DNA of 64,000 nucleotides from Bin55 sp963664665 (lineage in GTDB: Bacteria; Pseudomonadota; Gammaproteobacteria; Pseudomonadales; Azotimanducaceae). The DNA is taken from assembly GCA_963664665.2 (NCBI GenBank), contig CAXXMH010000004.1:310001-374000 (forward strand), in the 5' to 3' direction. Below, piece after piece: positions 1-8,477 of the stretch; position 1 is the stretch's first letter, and each line of letters begins with the position of its first letter. The notes beneath the pieces are model-generated. The model was not told where the DNA came from. It ran no database searches and worked only from the letters and a program-made list of their open reading frames with translations. The position numbers and the translations under genes were made by a program.

Positions 1-907
1 GAATGATTTCCGCGCGCGGAGCAGATTCGAGATGGATTTCGATTTGTGCGGCGACATCGTCCAAGTATTGAGGAGAAGGGCTCACCAAGATTGCTTGTGC
101 GCTTGCGTCGTGCTCAGCTTGCGACATCAAATCCCACGCAGTCCAAGATGGATCCACTGAGCCATCCGCGATCACCAAGATTTCGCTAGGCCCCGCAATA
201 GACTCGATTCCCACTGGACCGAATACAAGCTTTTTCGCTGCCGCTACCCAGTCCCCGCCGGGGCCTACAATCTTGTCGACGGCAGGTACCGTGTCTGTTC
301 CGAAGGCCATTGCGGCGATTGCTTGGGCACCGCCGATCCCCAAAGCAAACGTAGGTTCTACGAGATGCAGTGCGGCCAGGATGTGGTCGCTGACTTCGTC
401 GTTAGGTGTTGGTACTGCAACAATCGTTTCAGGAACCCCTGCGATCTTGGCGGGAATGAGCGTCATTAATACGGTCGACGGATAGGATGCCTGGCCACTC
501 GGTACGTATGCACCTATCCGTGCGATTGGCGTGGTGCGGCTACCTAATCGGTTCCCATATTCATCGGTGAAATCAGAGTCTACAGGTAGCTGACGCTCAT
601 GGTAGGTACGTATGCGGTCTGCTGCTACGCGCATCGTGTCGCGCTCGCTGATCGTTAGACGATCCCATGCTTCTGCCATTGACGCATGCGAGATCGGCAG
701 ATCACCGGCAATACGTATGTTTCGATGGTCGAATTCGCGTGTGAAACGGACGAGAGCATCGTCACCTTCCTCGCGAATGGCACTAATAATGCGACGAGCT
801 TCTGAAACGATTGCCGGGTTTTCTCGATTTGACCAATCGAGTAACGCCGAAAACTCCGCTTCGAATTCTGGCGTTCGTGTGTCCAGACGTCGAATAACTA
901 TGCTCAT
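1..907 (-). CDS. hisD: Histidinol dehydrogenase, 3' end beyond the window
   Basis: HisD oxidises L-histidinol to L-histidine in two NAD-dependent, zinc-assisted steps in the cytoplasm. About 302 codons from the start are visible. Recognisable family blocks are AYVPSGQASYPSTVLM, GGAQAIAAMAFGT, VDKIVGPG, IAGPSEILVIAD and SQAEHD. The ATG at 907 overlaps the murA stop as ATGA, so the two genes are likely translationally coupled. In many proteobacteria hisG lies between murA and hisD; here it does not, and hisC is far away at 54.1 kb. The usually conserved GPGN motif reads GPGG here. The C-terminal part and stop are outside the window. Confidence 0.95.
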   Translation of the reverse strand, partial: MSIVIRRLDTRTPEFEAEFSALLDWSNRENPAIVSEARRIISAIREEGDDALVRFTREFDHRNIRIAGDLPISHASMAEAWDRLTISERDTMRVAADRIRTYHERQLPVDSDFTDEYGNRLGSRTTPIARIGAYVPSGQASYPSTVLMTLIPAKIAGVPETIVAVPTPNDEVSDHILAALHLVEPTFALGIGGAQAIAAMAFGTDTVPAVDKIVGPGGDWVAAAKKLVFGPVGIESIAGPSEILVIADGSVDPSWTAWDLMSQAEHDASAQAILVSPSPQYLDDVAAQIEIHLESAPRAEII

Positions 908-2169
908 CCGTCGTTAAACCGGTGAATATCCGCACCGACTGCGGTCAATTTCGTCTCGATGTGCTCGTAGCCTCGATCAAGGTGATAGATCCGATCGACG
1001 ATAGTTTCACCACTTGCGACCAAACCACCAATTACTAGACACGAAGAAGCGCGCAAATCGGTTGCCATGATGTTTGCTCCGCGCAAGCTTGGAACGCCCT
1101 GAATCGTTGCGGTTGTGCCATCACTTTCTATTGACGCACCAAGTCGCGAGAGCTCGGGCACGTGCATAAATCGGTTTTCGAAGATGGTCTCGGTAACTCG
1201 ACTTGTGCCATCGGCGACACAGTTTAATGCAAGGAATTGAGCCTGAAGGTCGGTAGGAACACCAGGATAGGTTGCTGTCCGAATGTCCACTGCTCGAGGT
1301 CGCTTTCCGCGGGTGTCGAGTTGGATGTAGTCACCGTCAACAGTTACCTCTGCACCGCTTTGACGCAGTTTTGCGAGGGGTGCATCCAGTAGATCGTGGC
1401 AACCGCCGTTTATCGTAATGCAGCCTCGAGTTGCTGCACCGGCTATAAGGAATGTTCCTGCTTCGATTCGATCGGGCATCAATCTCGTATCGCATCCATG
1501 CAGTGATTCCTTACCCTTGATGTGGATCACATCGGAACCTGCGCCTTCGATTTCCGCACCCATGTCATTCAACATGGCAGCAAGTGCGTGAATCTCGGGT
1601 TCTCGTGCTGCGTTTACGATCGTGGATTCACCCTCTGCGAGCGTCGTAGCCATGAGCGCATTCTGAGTTCCGGTAACTGTCGCGATATCCATATCGATTA
1701 GCGCTCCACGCAATCTGCCATCGATCTTAGCTGTGACGTAGCCCTCCTTCAATTCAATCGTTGCGCCTAGGGTTTCTAGCGCTTTCAGATGTTGATCGAT
1801 CGGTCGAGTGCCGATCGCGCAACCACCTGGAAGCGATACCTCAACGAACTGAAACCGTGCGAGTAGTGGTCCAAGCACCAGAAACGAGGCACGCATCGTT
1901 TTCACCAGATCGTATGGAGCTTTGAGGTTATTAATAGTGTCTGCCTTTACGATTACCTCGTCATCAGAACAGAACGAAGCGCTTGCCCCGAGGGCTTGCA
2001 GAACAGCGAGCATCGTGTGCACGTCGCGTAGTCGTGGCACGTTGCTGACTTTCACGGGTTCCGCTGTGAGTAAGGCGGCGGCGAGCACGGGCAACGAGGC
2101 GTTTTTTGCGCCGGAAATAGGTACGTGACCGCGAAGCGGACGACCGCCTCTAATACGGAGCTTTTCCAA
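904..2169 (-). CDS. murA: UDP-N-acetylglucosamine 1-carboxyvinyltransferase
   Basis: MurA transfers enolpyruvate from phosphoenolpyruvate to UDP-GlcNAc, the first committed step of peptidoglycan synthesis, in the cytoplasm. The 421-residue protein has the family's usual length. It shows the N-terminal GAKNA motif (Lys22) and the catalytic cysteine at residue 117 in PGGCAIGTRP, the fosfomycin-sensitive form. Asp-containing TDLQAQF and the C-terminal RGYEHIETKL block are also present. It lies between ibaG and hisD, a classic proteobacterial neighbourhood. The ATG at 2169 is 2 bp after the ibaG stop. Confidence 0.98.
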   Translation of the reverse strand: MEKLRIRGGRPLRGHVPISGAKNASLPVLAAALLTAEPVKVSNVPRLRDVHTMLAVLQALGASASFCSDDEVIVKADTINNLKAPYDLVKTMRASFLVLGPLLARFQFVEVSLPGGCAIGTRPIDQHLKALETLGATIELKEGYVTAKIDGRLRGALIDMDIATVTGTQNALMATTLAEGESTIVNAAREPEIHALAAMLNDMGAEIEGAGSDVIHIKGKESLHGCDTRLMPDRIEAGTFLIAGAATRGCITINGGCHDLLDAPLAKLRQSGAEVTVDGDYIQLDTRGKRPRAVDIRTATYPGVPTDLQAQFLALNCVADGTSRVTETIFENRFMHVPELSRLGASIESDGTTATIQGVPSLRGANIMATDLRASSCLVIGGLVASGETIVDRIYHLDRGYEHIETKLTAVGADIHRFNDG

Positions 2170-2171
2170 TG

Positions 2172-2432
2172 TCAGCCTGCGCGCGATTCTTCAGGCGTTT
2201 TGGCCTGAATGGTGACAGCGTGTAATTCCCCAGAAGCCAAAAGATCTTTCAAACAACTGTAAACACGTTGCTCTCGCCGTACTCGCAAGGTTCCTTCGAA
2301 ATCCGCTGTGACCACACTGATCAAGCAACGATTTCCATCCACTGCTAGGTCAATGGTTGCATCAGGGAATTCGCGTTCGAGATTCGAACGAATCGTGTCT
2401 TCTAACAGAATTTTCGAGACCTTTCCGGGCAC
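2172..2432 (-). CDS. ibaG: BolA-family protein, IbaG/YrbA type
   Basis: IbaG is a small BolA-family protein that partners monothiol glutaredoxins in Fe-S cluster handling and acid-stress physiology. The 86-residue product has the typical length. It carries the BolA core ending in HAVTIQAKTPEE, close to the E. coli IbaG C-terminal pattern with a His ligand. The start is GTG at 2432: the nearby ATG is out of frame and an in-frame stop lies a few codons upstream. The gene precedes murA as in E. coli, but no mla phospholipid-transport genes are seen upstream. Confidence 0.88.
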   Translation of the reverse strand: MPGKVSKILLEDTIRSNLEREFPDATIDLAVDGNRCLISVVTADFEGTLRVRREQRVYSCLKDLLASGELHAVTIQAKTPEESRAG

Positions 2433-2742
2433 ATGTTCGACCGCGAAGCGCTATAGGAGTTCGCAAGCAAAGCGGTCATAGTTCGCCGATATCGTTGGCA
2501 AAGCAGCTATACGAACGGTTTGCTAAATGTTACTTGCCGTCGCGGTTAGTCATGGTAGAAAACTAGCAAGTAGAAATCGCTGATCGGTACTTCATTTGGC
2601 AGTAGAGCTGTTTTCATGCGACTGCGAAACGTCTCATCCAGTTTGGATTGCATATGAAATAGCGTGCGGAGCTTTTCATTAAGTCACCGACTCGGGGATA
2701 CAATCCGATTTACGCCTCGACGCGCTTCCAAACTCCCGCAGA
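2433..2742. other. Intergenic region between divergent ibaG and antiporter genes
   Basis: This 310-bp stretch separates minus-strand ibaG from the plus-strand lpt cluster and should hold the promoters for both. I see no convincing consensus -35/-10 pair, no RNA gene and no credible small ORF in it. Confidence 0.5.
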
Positions 2743-3723
2743 ATGCTATTAGTAATTTCGTTTTTCGTTCTGCTCGGTGGTTTGGTCCTACTGATCTGGA
2801 GCGCGGACAAGTTCGTAGCTAGTGCCGTCTCCATCGCGACGCAGATGAATGTCTCGAAGCTCCTAATTGGACTTACTGTCGTTTCAGTTGGTACATCGGC
2901 ACCCGAGATTTTCGTTTCGTTGGAAGCGGCGTTTCTAGACAAGTCAGGTATGGCCGTTGGCAACGCGATTGGATCGAATATCGCCAACGTCGGGTTGGTC
3001 TTAGGCATGACGGCCATTGTGGTGCCACTGCCGTTCGCGCTCTCCGTTCTTAAATTCGAAATGCCGTGGCTTTTGCTTGCGACGCTTCTCGTCGCAGTAA
3101 TTCTTCTATACGACTACGAGCTATCTCGAATCGACGGTGTGATCCTTTTGATCATGTTAATCGTGGGGATGCATCAGATGTTCCGGGCGGCACGTAAACG
3201 ACACAAACTGCCGGACGGGCTGGAGGAAGAGCTTCAAGATCTGGAGGAGATGACCAAGTTCCAAGCCTGGGGTTGGCTAATCCTTGGTTTGGTCTTGTTA
3301 GGCTTTTCCGCATGGCTAGTGGTGTGGGGGGCGTCGAATATTGCGGATTGGCTCGGTGTACCCGAATCCGTCGTAGGAGTGACCATCGTTGCACTCGGCA
3401 CCAGTTTACCTGAGTTGGCAGCTACTTTGACAGCGGCAACGAAAGGCCATCCAGAAATTGCGATTGGCAACGTGGTCGGGTCAAACATCCTGAACATCTT
3501 AGCAGTCTTGCCCGTACCGGCATTGATTAATCCGTACACCTTGTCCACGGTGGAAATCTGGCGGGATTTCGGCGCAATGTTTGCCTTTACGATGTTGTTG
3601 GCGCTATTCGCCTATGGAATTCGCTCGAGAAAGATTGTGACTCGATTCGAAGGGTCTGTGCTGTTACTAGGCTACGTGGGATACATGGTGTTAGTTGCTT
3701 TACACGAGATCGGTCAAACTTAG
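2743..3723 (+). CDS. Calcium/sodium antiporter, CaCA family, YrbG type
   Basis: This inner-membrane exchanger belongs to the Ca2+:cation antiporter family. At 326 residues it has about ten hydrophobic segments. It contains the two inverted alpha-repeats that form the ion site, GTSAPEIFVS near residue 50 and GTSLPELAAT near residue 220, each followed by a GN-GSN motif. Between the halves is a charged loop (about residues 145-175). It is the homologue of E. coli yrbG, which also starts the kds/lpt cluster. The kdsD gene that follows yrbG in E. coli is missing here. Transported ion is inferred from the family. Confidence 0.92.
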   Translation: MLLVISFFVLLGGLVLLIWSADKFVASAVSIATQMNVSKLLIGLTVVSVGTSAPEIFVSLEAAFLDKSGMAVGNAIGSNIANVGLVLGMTAIVVPLPFALSVLKFEMPWLLLATLLVAVILLYDYELSRIDGVILLIMLIVGMHQMFRAARKRHKLPDGLEEELQDLEEMTKFQAWGWLILGLVLLGFSAWLVVWGASNIADWLGVPESVVGVTIVALGTSLPELAATLTAATKGHPEIAIGNVVGSNILNILAVLPVPALINPYTLSTVEIWRDFGAMFAFTMLLALFAYGIRSRKIVTRFEGSVLLLGYVGYMVLVALHEIGQT

Positions 3724-4223
3724 TGTCCGACGTCGTGTCAATGAGCGACTGCTTGCGTCGAGTTCGACTCGTCGTACTTGACGTCGATGGTGTACTGACA
3801 AATGGCCAACTCACCTTCGATTCCAACGGTACGGAATATAAGACGTTTAACGTGCAGGACGGCTATGGACTGCGCAAGTTACAGCAAGCAGATGTAATGG
3901 TCGGCATCATCACGGGACGAGATAGTTCAATCGTCGCAGCTCGCGCTCGCGAACTTGATATACAGCATGTGGTGCAAGGCGCTAACAACAAGGAGGTGGC
4001 ACTGTCGAAGCTGTTGAGTGAGCTAAATCTGACTGCGGAACAAACACTTTATATGGGGGACGACGAACCTGACTTACCCGCCATGCAAATGTCCGGTGTT
4101 TCGGTCGCAGTCGCGAATGCGGTCGAGGTTGTCAGGGAACACGCGGATTGGGTGACGACTCGAAATGGTGGCGAAGGCGCTGTGCGAGAGGTATGCGATC
4201 GACTCCACGATGCGCTGACGTGA
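3723..4223 (+). CDS. kdsC: 3-deoxy-D-manno-octulosonate 8-phosphate phosphatase
   Basis: KdsC is a HAD-superfamily phosphatase that releases Kdo from Kdo-8-phosphate for lipopolysaccharide core synthesis. Motif I is DVDGVLTNG, motif II falls in ITGRDS, and the C-terminal motif is YMGDDEPDLPAM. The 166-residue form is the capless tetramer type. The GTG at 3723 overlaps the antiporter stop; an ATG at 3741 is the alternative start and gives 160 residues. It is followed at once by lptC, matching the E. coli order. Confidence 0.93.
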   Translation: MSDVVSMSDCLRRVRLVVLDVDGVLTNGQLTFDSNGTEYKTFNVQDGYGLRKLQQADVMVGIITGRDSSIVAARARELDIQHVVQGANNKEVALSKLLSELNLTAEQTLYMGDDEPDLPAMQMSGVSVAVANAVEVVREHADWVTTRNGGEGAVREVCDRLHDALT

Positions 4224-4224
4224 G

Positions 4225-4800
4225 ATGAAGTGGGTCTACGTCGTACTCGTCGGAGTCCTAGCGATAGGGTTTGCCTACTTCCTCAGTACGGACGAACCTC
4301 AAGATCTGAATCCGTTTCCTCAAGCCCTTAGCGAAGAGCCGGATGCGCTACTGACAGGATTCGAGATAACGCAGTTCGATACCCAAGGTATTCGTTTGTA
4401 TCGGATTTATGCATCCAATGCGACTTACTTTGAGAATCAAGGTCGTACGGACATACGTGGTCTCAGAATGACCGTGTACTCGGAAGGTAAAGATGATTGG
4501 CAATTGACGGCCAATGAAGGTATCTACGAGGAGAGTATGGAGGACCCACTATTAATTCTGAACGGGAATGTACATTTGTCATCAATGGGCGATCAGCAAT
4601 CCCCAATTACGTTCCAGACGGATTCGTTGAAGATCTATCCGCGTCGACAATTTGCGGAGTCGATGAGTAGAGTTATCGTTGAAAACGAGAGTAGCAAATT
4701 TCATGCCGATCAATTTCAGGCGGATTTGGCGACGAAAGTGGTCAATTTCTCGGCGCGCGCAGATTCGCAAGTCGAGTTGTTGCTACAGACTGATTCTTAG
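4225..4800 (+). CDS. lptC: LPS export protein LptC, bitopic membrane protein
   Basis: LptC is anchored in the inner membrane and passes lipopolysaccharide from LptB2FG to the periplasmic LptA bridge. The 191-residue protein begins with one membrane segment (about residues 4-20) and continues as a periplasmic beta-jellyroll of the LptC/OstA type. The sequence is poorly conserved, so the call rests on size, topology and position between kdsC and lptA. It starts 1 bp after the kdsC stop. Confidence 0.88.
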   Translation: MKWVYVVLVGVLAIGFAYFLSTDEPQDLNPFPQALSEEPDALLTGFEITQFDTQGIRLYRIYASNATYFENQGRTDIRGLRMTVYSEGKDDWQLTANEGIYEESMEDPLLILNGNVHLSSMGDQQSPITFQTDSLKIYPRRQFAESMSRVIVENESSKFHADQFQADLATKVVNFSARADSQVELLLQTDS

Positions 4801-5275
4801 ATCCTTTTCGTTCCTGCTATTTACTTCGGCGCTTTTCGTCGCGGGACAAACTGAGGACGACGATTCCAAGATTCGGATATTGGCAAATTCGATGGAGGCG
4901 AATCTTGCGGAAGGCGATAGCAGTTGGTCTCTCATCGGAGATGTTCAACTGCAACACGGTTCGATGACTTTGACTGCAGAGCGAATGACCGTGAAACGGG
5001 AGCAAGGCGAAATTACCTCGGTCGTCGCTCAGGGATCACCAGTGCGATTTACTCAGAGCACACCGAATCTGGTGACAGCGACGGCTGCAAGCATGACGTA
5101 TAGCGTAAATGGTCAATTGCTGGTACTGGCGGGTAATGTTGAACTCGTTCAAGCGAGCAACGAGGTGCGTGGAGAACGAATTGAGTACGACCTACGTAAA
5201 GGTGAGCTGGTCGCTGGCTCTACGGACCCGAAAGACGGTCAACAAATTGAATTTGTGCTAGATGACGTGGATTGA
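4703..5275 (+). CDS. lptA: Periplasmic LPS-bridge protein LptA (start uncertain)
   Basis: LptA oligomers form the periplasmic beta-jellyroll bridge that carries lipopolysaccharide to the outer membrane. The mature part starts near GQTEDDDSKI and shows an OstA-like pattern, including ANSMEANLAEG and YDLRKGELVAG. A hydrophobic signal segment, ILRSFSFLLFTSALFVAG, precedes it. The last standard start before that segment is ATG 4703, inside lptC, which gives an unusually long arginine-rich N-terminus. A non-canonical CTG at 4790 or ATT at 4793 would give a normal signal peptide. The lptB start overlaps its stop. Confidence 0.85.
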   Translation: MPINFRRIWRRKWSISRRAQIRKSSCCYRLILRSFSFLLFTSALFVAGQTEDDDSKIRILANSMEANLAEGDSSWSLIGDVQLQHGSMTLTAERMTVKREQGEITSVVAQGSPVRFTQSTPNLVTATAASMTYSVNGQLLVLAGNVELVQASNEVRGERIEYDLRKGELVAGSTDPKDGQQIEFVLDDVD

Positions 5276-6009
5276 CAGTGACTGACAACGCTTTGGTGAT
5301 CGCAGATGTCTCCAAGAGCTATGGCAAGAAACGCGTGGTTGAGAGCATCTCACTTAACGTAAATAGTGGTGAGATTGTCGGTTTACTCGGACCGAACGGC
5401 GCTGGTAAGACAACGTGCTTCTACTGCATCGTTGGGCTGGTGAGGATGGATTCTGGCACGATCACGGTAAATGATGTTGATGTATCTAGCGCACCAATGC
5501 ACGTTAGAGCGCGGCAAGGATTAGGGTATCTGCCGCAAGAAGCCAGCGTGTTTAGGCGATTGACTGTACGTGACAACCTCATGGCTGTCCTGGAACTACG
5601 TCGCGATCTACCAAAGTCCGAACGCACAAGCACCATGGCGCGTTTGCTGGAAGAGTTTCAGCTCACGGGGTTTCAAGATACACGCGGAGAACGTCTCTCT
5701 GGCGGCGAACGACGACGACTAGAAATCGCGCGCGCCCTCGCGTCAGCGCCTCGTTTTATGTTGCTCGACGAACCATTTGCCGGTGTCGATCCGATTTCTG
5801 TTAACGACATCAAGGAAAACATCCGTCGTTTAGTGAGTTATGGCATCGGTGTGCTCATCACGGACCATAACGTCCGTGACACACTTGATATCTGTGATCG
5901 CGCATACATCGTCGGTGATGGTCACATCATTGCAGACGGCGATCCTGATGCGATCCTAGCGAACGAACAAGTGCGTCGTGTCTACCTCGGCGAAGAGTTC
6001 AAACTATGA
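5272..6009 (+). CDS. lptB: LPS export ABC transporter ATPase LptB
   Basis: LptB is the cytoplasmic ATPase of the LptB2FGC machine that extracts lipopolysaccharide from the inner membrane. At 245 residues it has all nucleotide-binding motifs: Walker A GPNGAGKTT, the LSGGERRR signature, Walker B FMLLDEPFAGVDP, and the switch histidine in ITDHNVRDTL. The start is TTG at 5272 (overlapping the lptA TGA) or GTG at 5278. No lptF or lptG is in the window, as expected, since those are usually elsewhere. Confidence 0.97.
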   Translation: MTVTDNALVIADVSKSYGKKRVVESISLNVNSGEIVGLLGPNGAGKTTCFYCIVGLVRMDSGTITVNDVDVSSAPMHVRARQGLGYLPQEASVFRRLTVRDNLMAVLELRRDLPKSERTSTMARLLEEFQLTGFQDTRGERLSGGERRRLEIARALASAPRFMLLDEPFAGVDPISVNDIKENIRRLVSYGIGVLITDHNVRDTLDICDRAYIVGDGHIIADGDPDAILANEQVRRVYLGEEFKL

Positions 6010-7541
6010 GCGCGATGCGGACCGGTTTTCAGCAAACGGTTGCGCTTCGCAATCGAACTGTACCCCGCATGGGACAGTCGATCCATCTGTTGCAGATGAC
6101 CAAACTAGAGCTAGCCTCTGCAATCGAACAGGAACTGGCCGAAAATCCGCTGTTGGAAGTCGACGAATCCCCGGTTGAATCGGAGGATCTGCACGAACCA
6201 ATCGATGAATCGGATTTAAGCGGGTTTGACTTTGATGACTCCGGGTCGGTTGATCCGGGTGAAGACCAACTTGACGAAGTACCAGAGCAGTTTGACAGAC
6301 TGGACCCCGATGAGTCGATCGAACGCGATATTGAGTGGGACGATCAGTTGACACATCTCACCTCACCGCGTGAGTCGACCGATACGGATTTGTCAGCGGT
6401 GCTAGAGAATCGCTCAAAGTCTGACTCTCTAATCGATCATCTGTGTGACCAGCTCAGACTAACAAGATGTACGGAGAAAGAGTCGCAGATTGCGGAAATT
6501 GTCTTTGAGCTCCTCAATGAAGATGGCTTTGTCATGTTGTCCGATGACGAGTTACTTGCTGAAGTACAAGAGTTAGTAGCGTGCTCAATGACAGAGTTAG
6601 AGGACGTGCTCATCCTCATTCAGGGCTTTTCGCCGCTCGGTGTTTGTGCTCGCACATTACGTGAGTGTTTGATGATTCAAACGCGTGCTCTAGCAGAGTC
6701 GGACAAACGAGCACCCGCTGCTATGCACGTGCTTCGGGAAGCGTTCGATAGTTTGTCAAGCCAGCGATACCAAGAGATTGCGCCTAAGTTGCAGATCGAC
6801 GTCCGAGTCGCACGAGAAGCAGTCGAATTCATCAAACACCTCAACCCTCGACCAGCGTCGAGCTATGCGCATGAACGTATCGAGTACGTGAAGCCAGAAG
6901 CCCGAATTCGCAAAGTAGGTGATACGTGGCAAGTCGACATGCTTGACGACTATGTCCCGTCATTGAAGATTTCCGATTGGTACGCTGAATATCGTCAAGC
7001 AGTCGGGCGCAAATCTCGTGGCGAGGACGCTAGTTCAACAAACGCTACTGACCGAGAGTATCTGCAGGAATGTCATAGTCGCGCAAAGTTGTTTCTGTCG
7101 AGTTTGCGTTTCCGCAACTTCAATGTAATGCGGGTACTTTGGGTTGTCGTCGCAAAGCAGCAGGCTTTCTTCGATTACGGAGAAGGTGCGATGCAGCCAC
7201 TGCTACTTGCGGATGTGGCGGAAGAAGTGGGTCTTCACAACTCAACCGTTTCACGCCTCACGACCGGGAAATATCTAGAAACCCCGCGAGGTACTTACGA
7301 GTTGAAGTACTTCTTTTCCAACCGTGTTGGCAATCAACCTGGCAAGGAACACTCGGGTGTTGCGATCCGCGCGGTGTTGAAGGACCTGATTCAAGGTGAA
7401 GATCCGCGGCGCCCCCTCTCGGATCAGGAAATTTCAAAACGATTGAAGAAAAGCGATATAGAAATCTCGCGTCGTACAGTGACCAAATATCGTGAATCGC
7501 TGGCAATCCCTTCTTCGAAGGAGCGTCGACGCGTAGCGTAA
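6006..7541 (+). CDS. rpoN: RNA polymerase sigma-54 factor
   Basis: Sigma-54 directs polymerase to -24/-12 promoters that need an AAA+ activator. The 511-residue protein has the three expected parts: a region I helix rich in Gln and Leu (SIHLLQMTKLELASAIEQE), an acidic linker (about residues 50-120), and the core-binding and DNA-binding domains. The C-terminal RpoN box reads RRTVTKYRE, a slight variant of the usual ARRTVAKYRE. The ATG at 6006 overlaps the lptB stop. It is followed by hpf and ptsN as in most gammaproteobacteria. Confidence 0.97.
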   Translation: MSAMRTGFQQTVALRNRTVPRMGQSIHLLQMTKLELASAIEQELAENPLLEVDESPVESEDLHEPIDESDLSGFDFDDSGSVDPGEDQLDEVPEQFDRLDPDESIERDIEWDDQLTHLTSPRESTDTDLSAVLENRSKSDSLIDHLCDQLRLTRCTEKESQIAEIVFELLNEDGFVMLSDDELLAEVQELVACSMTELEDVLILIQGFSPLGVCARTLRECLMIQTRALAESDKRAPAAMHVLREAFDSLSSQRYQEIAPKLQIDVRVAREAVEFIKHLNPRPASSYAHERIEYVKPEARIRKVGDTWQVDMLDDYVPSLKISDWYAEYRQAVGRKSRGEDASSTNATDREYLQECHSRAKLFLSSLRFRNFNVMRVLWVVVAKQQAFFDYGEGAMQPLLLADVAEEVGLHNSTVSRLTTGKYLETPRGTYELKYFFSNRVGNQPGKEHSGVAIRAVLKDLIQGEDPRRPLSDQEISKRLKKSDIEISRRTVTKYRESLAIPSSKERRRVA

Positions 7542-7628
7542 TCGATTTTGAGATTTCTTTCGTAGTCGCGGGTGAATGTTCGCTAGAATGGAACTGATAG
7601 GACGGTGCAGCGTGACAGGGAGAGAGTG

Positions 7629-7934
7629 ATGCAGATAAGCCTCAGTGGCCACCATACCCATCCATCAAAACGGCTCAAGGAATATGTTGAAAAACGATTT
7701 GCAAAGCTTGAGCGCCATTTCGATCACATATCCAGCATACACGTCATTTTCTCGCAAGTAAAACAGGGTTATCGAGCTGAAGCAACCCTTCATGCGTCGG
7801 GGACGGAGATATTTGCGGACGCGCACGCTTCGGAGCCGTTCGCGGCGATAGACGCGTTGACTGACAAGCTGGACCGCCAAGTCGTAAAGTACAAAGAGAA
7901 AATCAGCAGTCATCGCGTGCAATCGGCATCGTAG
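7629..7934 (+). CDS. hpf: Ribosome hibernation promoting factor, short form
   Basis: HPF binds the 30S decoding region and helps inactivate ribosomes as 100S dimers in stationary phase. The 101-residue product is the short gammaproteobacterial type without a C-terminal dimerisation domain. It starts MQISLSGHH and has the KRFAKLERHFDHI helix and the DAHASEPFAAID segment. The ATG at 7629 is chosen because a purine-rich AGGGAGAG lies just upstream; an in-frame ATG-less extension to 7605 is unlikely. Confidence 0.93.
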   Translation: MQISLSGHHTHPSKRLKEYVEKRFAKLERHFDHISSIHVIFSQVKQGYRAEATLHASGTEIFADAHASEPFAAIDALTDKLDRQVVKYKEKISSHRVQSAS

Positions 7935-8003
7935 CTGTCAAGAAATGACTGGCGCTAGACCATAGGGACGCTATACACCACACATTGCGCTCCATAGTGA
8001 TTG

Positions 8004-8477
8004 ATGATTGATTACAAAGCGTTCGTATCGCTAGATCGAGTTGCGGTTGTTGACGAGTTGCCTTCAAGGAAGACTGCACTACACCAGCTCGCCGAACTTC
8101 TGGCTGCCGGGAATAGCCAAACGTCGTACCGACAGATTTTTTTTAAACTCGAAGAGCGAGAGCGTCAAGGCTCAACCGTACTCGATGACTCCTCAGTCGC
8201 GATTCCTCACTGTCGTATAGAAGGGTGCCCGAATCCAATTGGATCGTTGCTTAAGACTCGCGCCAGCCACCCGGTGGATTTCGGTGGCGATGAGGTTAGA
8301 TTGATGATCGGCATGTGCTTTCCTCAGGATGCTACCGATGAAGCGCTGGAAGTATTGCGGCTTGTCGTTAGATTGATAGAAGACGAAGCACGCGTGAAGC
8401 AACTTTTGGCAGCAGACTCGGCGGATGTGCTTTTTGATATCTTCAGTTGCGGACTCCTAGCGGAGATAGAAGCATGA
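8004..8477 (+). CDS. ptsN: PTS IIA-like nitrogen regulatory protein PtsN
   Basis: PtsN (EIIA-Ntr) is the output protein of the nitrogen phosphotransferase chain and regulates potassium uptake and sigma-54-linked functions. The 157-residue EIIA domain of the mannitol/fructose type has the phosphorylated His at residue 69 in VAIPHCRI. It lies two genes after rpoN, with rapZ overlapping its end as ATGA. Npr at 9340 supplies the phosphate donor. PtsP (enzyme I-Ntr) is not in the window. Confidence 0.94.
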   Translation: MIDYKAFVSLDRVAVVDELPSRKTALHQLAELLAAGNSQTSYRQIFFKLEERERQGSTVLDDSSVAIPHCRIEGCPNPIGSLLKTRASHPVDFGGDEVRLMIGMCFPQDATDEALEVLRLVVRLIEDEARVKQLLAADSADVLFDIFSCGLLAEIEA

